Assembly (NCBI GenBank): GCA_018224485.1
Contig: JAGTVE010000142.1
Location: forward strand, 1-9,871
Origin: Thioalkalivibrio sp.
Lineage (GTDB): Bacteria; Pseudomonadota; Gammaproteobacteria; Ectothiorhodospirales; Ectothiorhodospiraceae
Reading direction: 5' to 3'
DNA length: 9,871 nt
The notes below the pieces were generated by a model. The model was not told the origin of the DNA, ran no database searches, and was given only the letters and a program-made list of their open reading frames with translations. The position numbers and the translations under genes were made by a program. Positions 1 to 5,733 of this stretch are shown in pieces (position 1 is the stretch's first letter; each line of letters starts with the position of its first letter).

Positions 1-192
1 CCCCGCCTGTCCCGCGACCAGGTGATGCGGCTGCAGGCCACCCTCAACGACAGGGGCTTCGATAGCGGCGAGGTGGACGGCATCCTCGGGCCGGCGACAC
101 GCGACGCGATTCGCAGCTATCAGCTGTCGCAAGGCCTGATCCCGGACGGCTTTCCGGACCAAACACTCCTCGCGCGACTCGAGATCCGATGA
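1..192 (+). CDS. Probable lytic murein transglycosylase, C-terminal peptidoglycan-binding domain (5' end outside window)
   Basis: Frame 1 is open from the left edge to TGA at 190-192 and gives 63 residues. They form one peptidoglycan-binding type 1 repeat: a leading LQ..LN..GF, then VDGILGP.TRDAIR.YQ, then QGLIPDG and a terminal LL.RL. In this family the three-helix fold binds murein and tethers a catalytic domain to the cell wall. A C-terminal copy ending soon after DG.P...LL..L is typical of MltB-type lytic transglycosylases, which cleave the MurNAc-GlcNAc bond in the periplasm. The catalytic part is not in the window, so the enzyme class is inferred; other murein hydrolases also carry this domain. 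A palindromic repeat element starts 21 bp after the stop and may end the transcript. Confidence 0.8.
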   Translation, partial: PRLSRDQVMRLQATLNDRGFDSGEVDGILGPATRDAIRSYQLSQGLIPDGFPDQTLLARLEIR

Positions 193-212
193 CCCGTCAA
201 CCGCCCCTTGCC

Positions 213-465
213 GGGGTCGGACCAACGCAAGCACTTGTTCCAACAGGGATTAAGACCAATTTGGACCCAGATACAGGCCTTAGAGGGCCATTTTCGGCCC
301 CAAAAACCGCCCTCCAGGACAAAATCACGGTAATCGGGTCTGGCGGATCAAGCCTGTTCCTGAAGCCCCCTTTTTGGCCCCGAAATGGCCCCTCCAAGGG
401 CACAAATGACCCCGTTTTTAGATGCATTTCCATTTAAATTCATTGCCTTGCGTTGGTCCGACCCC
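213..465. mobile_element. 253-bp palindromic MITE/REP-like element with perfect 19-bp terminal inverted repeats
   Basis: GGGGTCGGACCAACGCAAG at 213-231 is repeated as an exact reverse complement at 447-465. A second, diverged inverted pair lies at symmetric distances inside: 279-321 (with GGGCCATTTTCGG) against 357-400 (with CCGAAATGGCCC). The pairs begin about 66 and 65 bp from the two ends, so the whole segment can fold back around a centre near 339. No believable protein is encoded, and I see no clear target-site duplication. Structure and lack of coding capacity fit a non-autonomous element mobilised in trans, of the kind linked to REP-associated (IS200/IS605-like) transposases; that link is inference. 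It lies between two convergent genes, where it could also act as a bidirectional transcription terminator. Confidence 0.65.
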
Positions 466-497
466 CATGGATGGACGGTCCACCGGAGCCATGCCAT

Positions 498-1913
498 TCA
501 GGATACGTGCGGCGGTCCGGGCGGAGGGCCATCCTTGTCGTTGTCCCGGCGGGCCGCCTCCTCGCGCTGTTCCTTGATGTACTGGACCTTTTCCTTCACC
601 AGCACGCCCGCGAGGAGGACCAGTGCGATCAGGTTGGGTGCGGCCATCAGCCCGTTCAGCGTGTCCGCGACGTCCCAGATCGTGGTCAGGCCGCCGATTG
701 CACCCAGGAACAGGAATGCGATGAAGATGATCCGGTAGGGCTTCACCACCTTCGGACCAAAGGCGTACTCCCAACTCTTCTCGCCGTAGAAGTTCCATGT
801 GAGCATGGTGCTGTAGGAGAAGAGCACGATCGCAATCACGACGATCCAGCCACCGAGGCCGGGCAGCCCCGCGGTGAAGGCACTGGTGGTCAGCTCCGCA
901 CCGGTCTGTCCGGTCTGGATCACGCCGGTGACCAGGATTACCAGCGCGGTCAGCGTGCACACCACCAGTGTGTCGATGAAGACCTCCCACATGCCCCACA
1001 GGCCCTGCGCATAGGGCTTGCTGCGCGCCTGCGCGTGGACGATGGAGGCCGAGCCCAGGCCGGCCTCGTTGGAGAAGATCCCGCGCGCGAAGCCGTAGCG
1101 CACGGCCATCGCGACCGTCGCGCCGGCAAAGCCGCCGATCGCGGAGGTCGGCGTGAAGGCACCGGCAAAGATCATCCCGAAGGCCGCCGGGATCTGGGAG
1201 TAGAAGCTCACCAGCACACCGACCGCACCGATCACGTAGATCAGGGCCATCGTCGGGACGATCTTCTCCGCGGTCACCGCGATGCGCTTGATGCCGCCAA
1301 GGGTCACGACTCCGACGAGGATCATCACCAGGACCCCGGTGAACCAGGGGGGCACGCCCATGCTGGACTCGAGCGCATGGGCCATGGTGTTCGCCTGCAC
1401 CATGTTGCCGATGCCGAAGGCGGCGAGCCCGGCGAGGAATGCGTAGAGCAGCGCCAGCCACTTCCAGCGCCTGCCGAGACCCTTCTCGATGTAGAAGAAG
1501 ACACCCCCCGACACCCTGCCCTCGTCGTCCACCTCCCGGTACTTCACGCCGAGGGTGGCCTCCGCGAGCTTGGTCGCCATGCCGACCAGCGCAACCACCC
1601 ACATCCAGAACACAGCACCGGGACCACCGAGGGCGATGGCCGTCGCGACCCCGGCGATGTTGCCCACGCCGATGGTGGCGGCCATCGCGGAGGTCACCGC
1701 CTGGAACGAGGTGATCGCACCGTCCTCGTGGACCGTCTTGGGCTTCAGCAGGCTGCCGAAGGTGCGGCGCCAGGCGAAGCGAAGGTGCGTGAACTGGAAG
1801 AACCCGAGCCGGATGGTCAGATAGAGACCAGTGCCCACCAGCAGGATCATGAATGGCGGCCCCCAGACGATGCTGTTGAGCCAGTCGTTAAACACCATGA
1901 GTCCGTGGACCAT
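498..1913 (-). CDS. Sodium:alanine/glycine symporter, AGCS family
   Basis: The 471-residue integral membrane protein imports alanine or glycine with Na+ across the inner membrane. Family motifs are clear: GNIAGVATAIALGGPGAVFW around residues 84-103, then the EATLGVKYRE loop, GGVFFYIEKGLG around 136-147, and FSNEAGLGS at 280-288 followed by the DT..VCT.TALVIL helix. Length and roughly ten hydrophobic segments agree with the family. I chose ATG at 1913 over an upstream in-frame start at 2018: an AAGGGGGG ribosome-binding site sits about 6 nt before it, and the 35 extra residues are not membrane-like. The C-terminus is a charged, proline-rich cytosolic tail. The gene converges on the transglycosylase gene across the palindromic element. 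No glycine riboswitch core was visible in the leader. Substrate choice between Ala and Gly is not decided by the sequence. Confidence 0.93.
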   Translation of the reverse strand: MVHGLMVFNDWLNSIVWGPPFMILLVGTGLYLTIRLGFFQFTHLRFAWRRTFGSLLKPKTVHEDGAITSFQAVTSAMAATIGVGNIAGVATAIALGGPGAVFWMWVVALVGMATKLAEATLGVKYREVDDEGRVSGGVFFYIEKGLGRRWKWLALLYAFLAGLAAFGIGNMVQANTMAHALESSMGVPPWFTGVLVMILVGVVTLGGIKRIAVTAEKIVPTMALIYVIGAVGVLVSFYSQIPAAFGMIFAGAFTPTSAIGGFAGATVAMAVRYGFARGIFSNEAGLGSASIVHAQARSKPYAQGLWGMWEVFIDTLVVCTLTALVILVTGVIQTGQTGAELTTSAFTAGLPGLGGWIVVIAIVLFSYSTMLTWNFYGEKSWEYAFGPKVVKPYRIIFIAFLFLGAIGGLTTIWDVADTLNGLMAAPNLIALVLLAGVLVKEKVQYIKEQREEAARRDNDKDGPPPGPPHVS

Positions 1914-2242
1914 TGCTGCCCCCCTTGTTGATCCCTGCGCGGCCTCGCTGACTGCCGGGCCCCCACTACATCCCGGCGCTTTCGCACACGGTTTACCCCG
2001 TGTGGTGGCAATGCGCAAGTGCCAATGCCCCGCGGCTATCGCCGGAGGAGAATATCTTCAAGCGTGGCCGCCGTGGCGACCGCCACTTGATTCGGCCCCC
2101 GGTCGCCCTGCTCGGGCAATCACCCCGCCGCGGCGGAACGCTGTCAGTGCATGTTCCGCGCCGTTCCCGAGGGTCTGCCGCTACTCAGGATCGGCCACAC
2201 GTCCGCGTGCCTGCCGGTCCGCATACGCGCATCTCCCGGCGG
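1914..2242 (-). other. Gene-free leader region of the symporter gene
   Basis: These 329 bases separate the symporter start from the stop of the 66-residue protein gene on the same strand. I see no convincing gene on either strand; open frames here are shadows with arginine/proline-rich, non-protein-like composition. The region holds the 7-bp inverted repeat at 1985-2004 and a GC-rich hairpin near 2058-2088. No T-tract terminator for the upstream small gene and no good -35/-10 pair for the symporter could be identified by eye. Confidence 0.5.
1985..2004. promoter_or_regulatory. Inverted repeat upstream of symporter gene, possible operator or leader hairpin
   Basis: CACACGG at 1985-1991 and CCGTGTG at 1998-2004 form a perfect 7-bp inverted repeat with a 6-nt spacer. 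The repeat ends about 70 bp upstream of the symporter ATG. Its size suits a dimeric repressor site or a short RNA hairpin; no regulator is identifiable. Confidence 0.3.
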
Positions 2243-2443
2243 CTATTCGCGGCCGCCCCGGCCGGGACCGAAGGGATTGAATTGCTGCTTGAAGGTCTCC
2301 TGCATGCTGTCGAGCATTGCCTGCTGCATCCCCTTCATCATGGCCTGCTGGAAGCTCGCCGCGAACTCGGCCTGCTTCTCGGAAGGAATGAAGAGTTCCT
2401 TGAACTCCTCCGGCGTGCATTCGATATCGATGCGAACGTTCAT
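2243..2443 (-). CDS. Small conserved-looking protein, 66 aa, Met/Gln-rich helix (DUF6489-like?)
   Basis: ATG at 2443 is preceded by CAGGAG with an 8-nt spacing, which decides this start over an in-frame one at 2536. The product opens with MNVRIDIECTPEEFKELF, a beta-strand followed by the TPEE helix cap, and continues in an amphipathic helix of about residues 20-52. That helix is unusually rich in Met and Gln (QQAMMKGMQQAMLDSMQE). The end, FNPFGPGRGGRE, is flexible. There is no signal peptide or membrane segment, so it is probably cytosolic. The N-terminal pattern reminds me of the small DUF6489 proteins of unknown function; this is recollection and not verified. The gene is divergent from the hendecad-repeat gene, with 294 bp between the starts, so the two may share regulation. 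Confidence 0.75.
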   Translation of the reverse strand: MNVRIDIECTPEEFKELFIPSEKQAEFAASFQQAMMKGMQQAMLDSMQETFKQQFNPFGPGRGGRE

Positions 2444-2469
2444 CTGTCTGCTCCTGTTGTGATATCCCC

Positions 2470-2488
2470 GGCCCGGGGAGACCGGGCC
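2470..2488 (-). promoter_or_regulatory. GC-only hairpin in the 5' leader of the 66-aa gene
   Basis: GGCCCGG at 2470-2476 and CCGGGCC at 2482-2488 form a perfect 7-bp stem with a 5-nt loop, 26-46 nt upstream of the start codon. In the minus-strand RNA the loop reads UCUCC, which is complementary to the GGAG of the gene's own ribosome-binding site. The pairing is visible; a regulatory role is only a possibility. Confidence 0.3.
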
Positions 2489-2627
2489 GTCAGTGCAGTA
2501 TGCCGCCGCAGCCAGGCCCCGAAAAATGACGCTCATTCGAGCGCGCGGAAATTATGGTGGCCCGTTACGGAAGTGCACTCGTCCCCAACCGGAATGCCTC
2601 TCGGGATCGCTCAATGGATTCCCGGCG

Positions 2628-2634
2628 CTATACT
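2628..2634 (+). promoter_or_regulatory. Candidate -10 element (CTATACT) for the hendecad-repeat gene
   Basis: CTATACT lies 103 bp before the start codon, in an otherwise GC-rich stretch, and matches the sigma-70/sigma-S -10 core. No good -35 hexamer is present at 16-18 bp, which would favour sigma-S or an activated promoter. This is a candidate only. Confidence 0.35.
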
Positions 2635-2737
2635 CGGGGTTTGAGGCGGGTCGCATCGACATCGATTCGTTCTCGTCGCTCCGGGACCCACCGGTTGCGC
2701 CTGCAACGCACGGTTTCAGTCAAGCGAGGTTCATGTC

Positions 2738-4612
2738 ATGGATTTGTCGGTCCTCTTCCGCCCCGAGGTGATCATCTTCATCATCATCCTCGCCCTGATC
2801 GGCTTCAAGATCGGCAAGATTGCACTCAATGAGCGCGTGGAGGAGGTCCTGGGAGCCGAGCGAAAGAACCAGTCACGCACCCTGAAGACGATGGACTCCG
2901 CCCACGCGGACACGCTGGAGAAACTGCGGGAGGGCCACGCGGAGGAGCTCAAGCGCGTCAGAGAGGATGCGGAGCGTACCCTCGAGGCCGCCCGCGCTGA
3001 CCAGACGGGCGAGCTCAAGCGCCTGAACGATGAATACAGCGCCTCCATCGAACGCCTCAACGAGGCCAACATCGCCAACGTCCGGGAAACCCGGGCCGAG
3101 TACGAGAACCAGTTCGGGGCCTTGCATGAGCAGTACGAGGGAGAGGTGCGCGCCGCCCGGGAAGAGATGGACCGCACGGTCCAGATGCTGCGTGCGGAAC
3201 ATGCCGAGGCAAGCAATGGCCTCCGTGCCGAATACGAGGAACGCCTGAAGGCCGAGAAGGGGGAACACGAGCAGGAGGCCGCGGCTATCCGGCACGACCG
3301 CGAGGAGGCCCTGAAGGCATTGAAGGCCGAGCACGACGAGGCGGCTGCGACGCTCAAGCGGGAACACGAAGCCCATCTCAGGGCCGTGAAGAAGGAGCAC
3401 GAAGACGCGACTGCCGAACTCCGGGCGGAACAGACGGAGGCCCTGAAGGCGCTGAAGGCCGAGCACGAGGGGGCGACCGCAGTGCTCAAGCGCGAGCACG
3501 AGGCGAACGTGCAAGCGCTCAAGACCGAGCATGCAGACTACATCCGCAACCTCAAGCAGGAACACGAAGGAGCGCTACACAGCCTGCGCACCGAACATGG
3601 CCACTACGTCGACAGCCTCAGGCGCGAGCAGCGCATGCTGATCGACGAAAAGGATGCGGAGATCCGCCGCGTCAGGAGCGAGGTTGCAGAACTGGAATCG
3701 GCCGGGGCGCGCCAGCAGAAGGAGATCCAGAAGCTCCAGGACACGATCCGCGAACTCAACGAGGGGGTGCGCGAGGCCAAGCAGAACAACGCCTTCGCCC
3801 TGTCGCGTTCGGGCGAGCGTTTCATCCGCGTGATCCGTACCGTGCAGGAACTGGCGATCGAACTCGAGGAGACCTCGCGCACGGTCACCGGCGGCGAGTA
3901 CTCCTTCATCAACGCGATCAAGGACCAGCGCGACCGTGATACGGTGCTGCGCCTCGCCGGGGGGAGCGACGCGGTCTCCCACGAGGACGAAGCGGAGGCA
4001 CCTGGCGCCTCGTCCGAGACGGCTGCGCCAGCAGAGAAGCCGGCTGAAACGCGTGACACTGGCGAAGCCGCTGCACCGCCGGCGGCCGCGTCGGCATCGG
4101 AGACGGAAACCGCAGAAAAGGCAGCGCTGAAGGCCGAGGCTTCCGGAACCGTCACTGCGAGCCGGGGCGCAGCTTCCCCGCACAAGACCGACGGATCCGA
4201 CAAGAAGCCGGAGGCGGAGTCGAAGCCCGCGGAGGCAAAGGACACAACGAAAGACAAGGGAGCATCGCCTCGGGTCGCAGCATCCGCGACCGGCACCACC
4301 GGCGCCTCCGGCAAGACGGACGGGGCCGGTGGTGGAGGAGCCACTTCGTCAGGGGGCCCCGCGAGCGCCACCGCTAAGGCAAAGCCGGCGGGCAAGGGGA
4401 CGAAGGCTGCGGGCAAGAGCGCGCCCGAGACCTCATCTCCCCGCGCGGAGCCAACAAGGCCCGCCAAACCCGCGGCGACCGCGAAGGCCCGTACCGCCAA
4501 ACCGTCCCAGGAAGGCACCGAGGACAACAAGAAGGCCGGGCCACAGAAGAAGCGGGCACCAGCGGCCAAGGCGCGACACTCAGCCGGCGCGAAGAAGACG
4601 GCGGCCACCTGA
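2738..4612 (+). CDS. Membrane-anchored hendecad-repeat coiled-coil protein with Ala/Lys/Pro-rich tail, unrecognised family
   Basis: The protein has 624 residues in four parts. Residues 10-30 are one hydrophobic helix preceded by R8 and followed by K24, K27 and R33, suggesting a single inner-membrane anchor with the rest in the cytosol. Residues 47-299 are 23 consecutive 11-residue repeats without a single insertion or deletion, e.g. EALKALKAEHE and GATAVLKREHE. Hydrophobic residues fall at repeat positions 3 and 6, and His or Tyr often at position 10 (3-4-4 spacing of a right-handed coiled coil). Residues 300-409 continue as coiled coil and end in a more ordinary segment containing SRSGERFIRVIRTVQELAIE. 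Residues 410-624 are low-complexity, first acidic, then rich in Ala, Lys and Pro like histone H1. ATG follows GAGG by about 8 nt. I recognise no family; cell-envelope scaffold, granule or nucleoid tether are guesses. Long minus-strand open frames across it are shadows. Confidence 0.9.
   Translation: MDLSVLFRPEVIIFIIILALIGFKIGKIALNERVEEVLGAERKNQSRTLKTMDSAHADTLEKLREGHAEELKRVREDAERTLEAARADQTGELKRLNDEYSASIERLNEANIANVRETRAEYENQFGALHEQYEGEVRAAREEMDRTVQMLRAEHAEASNGLRAEYEERLKAEKGEHEQEAAAIRHDREEALKALKAEHDEAAATLKREHEAHLRAVKKEHEDATAELRAEQTEALKALKAEHEGATAVLKREHEANVQALKTEHADYIRNLKQEHEGALHSLRTEHGHYVDSLRREQRMLIDEKDAEIRRVRSEVAELESAGARQQKEIQKLQDTIRELNEGVREAKQNNAFALSRSGERFIRVIRTVQELAIELEETSRTVTGGEYSFINAIKDQRDRDTVLRLAGGSDAVSHEDEAEAPGASSETAAPAEKPAETRDTGEAAAPPAAASASETETAEKAALKAEASGTVTASRGAASPHKTDGSDKKPEAESKPAEAKDTTKDKGASPRVAASATGTTGASGKTDGAGGGGATSSGGPASATAKAKPAGKGTKAAGKSAPETSSPRAEPTRPAKPAATAKARTAKPSQEGTEDNKKAGPQKKRAPAAKARHSAGAKKTAAT
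2876..3634 (+). repeat. 23 tandem 33-bp (11-residue) coding repeats
   Basis: The repeat array covers residues 47-299 of the preceding gene and keeps an exact 33-nt period over 759 bp. Most copies are diverged in DNA. Copies 14 (3305-3337) and 18 (3437-3469) still share 30 of 33 bases, and copies 15 and 19 encode EAAATLKREHE and GATAVLKREHE. That reveals a 132-bp, four-copy higher-order duplication: 3305-3436 and 3437-3568. Confidence 0.9.
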
Positions 4613-4621
4613 TACCCGGAG

Positions 4622-5047
4622 ATGCACAAGCGCGCGAAAAGGCGGTTCTTCGGCGCGGCAGTACTGCTCCTCGCTGTCTCGCTCCCGACGCAGGTCAACG
4701 CCTTTTTCTGGTCGGGTACTGGCTGTTTCATGCCCAGCATGCCGGGCATGGGGGACGTCGGCGGCGGACTGCATTTTTCCGTGGGCGGGGGTACCTTCGG
4801 CAGCGGCCTCGGCCCTACGCCCGGTTACGGCTACCCACGCGCATATCCACCTCCGCCCGGGCCCCCTCGCCCAGCCCCCCGGCAGGACCCGGCAATGTCG
4901 TCATCCTCGCAGGCGCAATCGAATGCCCGTCGCACGTACAACACGAGCGAAGCCAATACCTGGAGGGGCGGGATCACCCGAAGGCAGTCCTTCGAAGCCG
5001 GGGACGCCGACATGACCCCGTCGAACCGCTGGAGCCACGGACGCTGA
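4622..5047 (+). CDS. Small exported Gly/Pro-rich protein, unrecognised
   Basis: The product has 141 residues. A basic start (MHKRAKRR), a hydrophobic stretch at residues 9-21 and a likely cleavage after VNA (residue 27) form a good Sec signal peptide. The mature part starts FFWSGTGCF and holds a single Cys (C35), a Met/Gly/Pro stretch (MPSMPGMG), a Gly-rich run and GYGYPRAYPPPPGPP around residues 68-82. The tail is polar and rich in Ser, Arg and Asn. It is probably periplasmic or extracellular. The start lies 9 bp after the hendecad gene stop, so the two are co-transcribed and perhaps translationally coupled; GGAG directly abuts the ATG, which is unusually close. The composition resembles small sulfur-globule envelope proteins of purple sulfur bacteria, but this is compositional only. 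No function is assigned. Confidence 0.75.
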   Translation: MHKRAKRRFFGAAVLLLAVSLPTQVNAFFWSGTGCFMPSMPGMGDVGGGLHFSVGGGTFGSGLGPTPGYGYPRAYPPPPGPPRPAPRQDPAMSSSSQAQSNARRTYNTSEANTWRGGITRRQSFEAGDADMTPSNRWSHGR

Positions 5048-5100
5048 CGGCGAGCACTGCCCCCGGGCCGCCGCGAGGGGTTCAACGTGGGCTTTTCGGC

Positions 5101-5130
5101 TTGACCCCCCAAGGACACCGGGGCTATGAT
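5101..5130 (+). promoter_or_regulatory. Sigma-70 promoter of the tRNA operon, with C-rich discriminator
   Basis: TTGACC (5101-5106) and TATGAT (5125-5130) are separated by 18 bp, each one base from consensus. The -10 is followed at once by CCCCCGCTCGC. A GC-rich discriminator of this kind is typical of stable-RNA promoters under stringent (ppGpp) control. The start of transcription would be near 5137, about 33 nt before tRNA-Pro. Confidence 0.75.
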
Positions 5131-5169
5131 CCCCCGCTCGCTGTACTGGGCTTTCGCGGTTCGGCACAA

Positions 5170-5246
5170 CGGGGTATAGCGCAGTCTGGTAGCGCGCCTG
5201 CTTTGGGAGCAGGATGTCGGGGGTTCGAATCCCTCTACCCCGACCA
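5170..5246 (+). tRNA. tRNA-Pro (anticodon TGG)
   Basis: The 77-nt cloverleaf includes an encoded CCA end. The acceptor CGGGGTA pairs with TACCCCG, A is the discriminator, and the anticodon loop TTTGGGA is closed by CCTGC/GCAGG. The T-loop is TTCGAAT. It reads CCN proline codons, especially CCA, and is the first gene of the four-tRNA operon. Confidence 0.97.
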
Positions 5247-5261
5247 CTGCTCCGGCCATAT

Positions 5262-5338
5262 GCGCTCGTAGCTCAACCGGATAGAGCATCGGCCTTCTAA
5301 GCCGACGGTTGCAGGTTCGAGTCCTGCCGGGCGCGCCA
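5262..5338 (+). tRNA. tRNA-Arg (anticodon TCT)
   Basis: The 77-nt tRNA includes CCA. The acceptor GCGCTCG pairs with CGGGCGC (one G-U pair), the anticodon loop CTTCTAA is closed by TCGGC/GCCGA, and the T-arm is GCAGG-TTCGAGT-CCTGC. It reads AGA/AGG, rare arginine codons in a GC-rich genome. It lies 15 nt after tRNA-Pro. Confidence 0.97.
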
Positions 5339-5380
5339 CCGCCCGGGCAGTCGCGGAACAGGCAGTATGGCGATACGGTG

Positions 5381-5456
5381 GTGACCGTAGCTCAGTTGGT
5401 AGAGTCCCGGATTGTGGCTCCGGTTGTCGTGGGTTCGAGTCCCATCGGTCACCCCA
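5381..5456 (+). tRNA. tRNA-His (anticodon GTG)
   Basis: The 76-nt tRNA includes CCA. The acceptor GTGACCG pairs with CGGTCAC, C is the discriminator, and the anticodon loop TTGTGGC is closed by CCGGA/TCCGG. The genomic base before it (5380) is G and would supply the G-1 that histidyl-tRNA synthetase needs opposite C73. Confidence 0.97.
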
Positions 5457-5466
5457 CCCCCATCTC

Positions 5467-5542
5467 GGGCCGTTAGCTCAATTGGCAGAGCAGTGGACTC
5501 TTAATCCATTGGTTGTAGGTTCGATTCCTACACGGCCCACCA
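5467..5542 (+). tRNA. tRNA-Lys (anticodon CTT)
   Basis: The 76-nt tRNA includes CCA. The acceptor GGGCCGT pairs with ACGGCCC, the anticodon loop CTCTTAA is closed by GTGGA/TCCAT, and the T-loop is TTCGATT. It lies 10 nt after tRNA-His and is last in the operon. No T-tract terminator follows; a CCGGGC/GCCCGG hairpin at 5617-5633 is the nearest strong stem. No repeat of the 3' end was seen that would mark an integration site. Confidence 0.97.
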
Positions 5543-5640
5543 AATAACACACGCTGTCATGCCGTGCCTTGGGCCGTTGCCGAACCTCGGCAGAAACCGG
5601 CAGGCCTGTTTGGTCACCGGGCCCCGCGCCCGGCGCGGCA

Positions 5641-5733
5641 CTGGCCAACTGCGCCAACAACCTCGCGGCTTACACCGAGGCAGCAATCGAGGCTGTCACC
5701 CAGTACGCCGCCGCGCTCACCGCAGTTTCAAGA
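5641..5733 (+). pseudogene. Short coding-like remnant after the tRNA operon
   Basis: One frame reads LANCANNLAAYTEAAIEAV, then TQYAAALTAVSRS, with strongly codon-like GC use and an amphipathic, Ala-rich helical pattern like phasin or small helical proteins. It has no plausible start, and it runs into the antisense of the methyltransferase 3' end, where it continues only as a shadow. It may be a gene fragment truncated by the methyltransferase junction. Identity is unknown. Confidence 0.25.

Noticed and set aside
189..437. Small open frames on both strands within 189-437
   Set aside because: They lie inside the palindromic element, and appear on both strands because of its symmetry; no ribosome-binding site.
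453..1931. 492-residue plus-strand open frame
   Set aside because: It is antisense to the AGCS symporter, with His/Arg/Gly-rich non-protein-like composition; a shadow caused by GC-rich codon bias. The 418-1602 minus frame is likewise a shadow.
1914..2242. Glycine riboswitch upstream of the symporter
   Set aside because: AGCS genes often have one, but I could not find the conserved core or tandem aptamer pattern.
2000..2644. 214-residue plus-strand frame
   Set aside because: It covers the antisense of the 66-aa gene and intergenic sequence; no family features and no ribosome-binding site.
2731..3522. Long minus-strand open frames over the hendecad gene (also 3604-4749)
   Set aside because: Stop codons are scarce antisense because of the repeated GC-rich codons. 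The products are Ser/Arg/Ala-rich and lack ribosome-binding sites.
2876..3634. CRISPR array
   Set aside because: The 33-bp periodicity is a coding repeat in frame with no unique spacers; copies diverge by codon-aware substitutions.
4831..5289. Minus-strand frame with VEGFEPPTSCSQSRRATRLRY-like residues
   Set aside because: This is the well-known false protein produced by reading tRNA genes antisense (here tRNA-Pro). The same holds for VGIEPTTNGLRV at 5478-5660, antisense to tRNA-Lys.
5543..5727. Integrated element at the tRNA-Lys 3' end
   Set aside because: No integrase gene and no repeated tRNA 3' end were found in the window.
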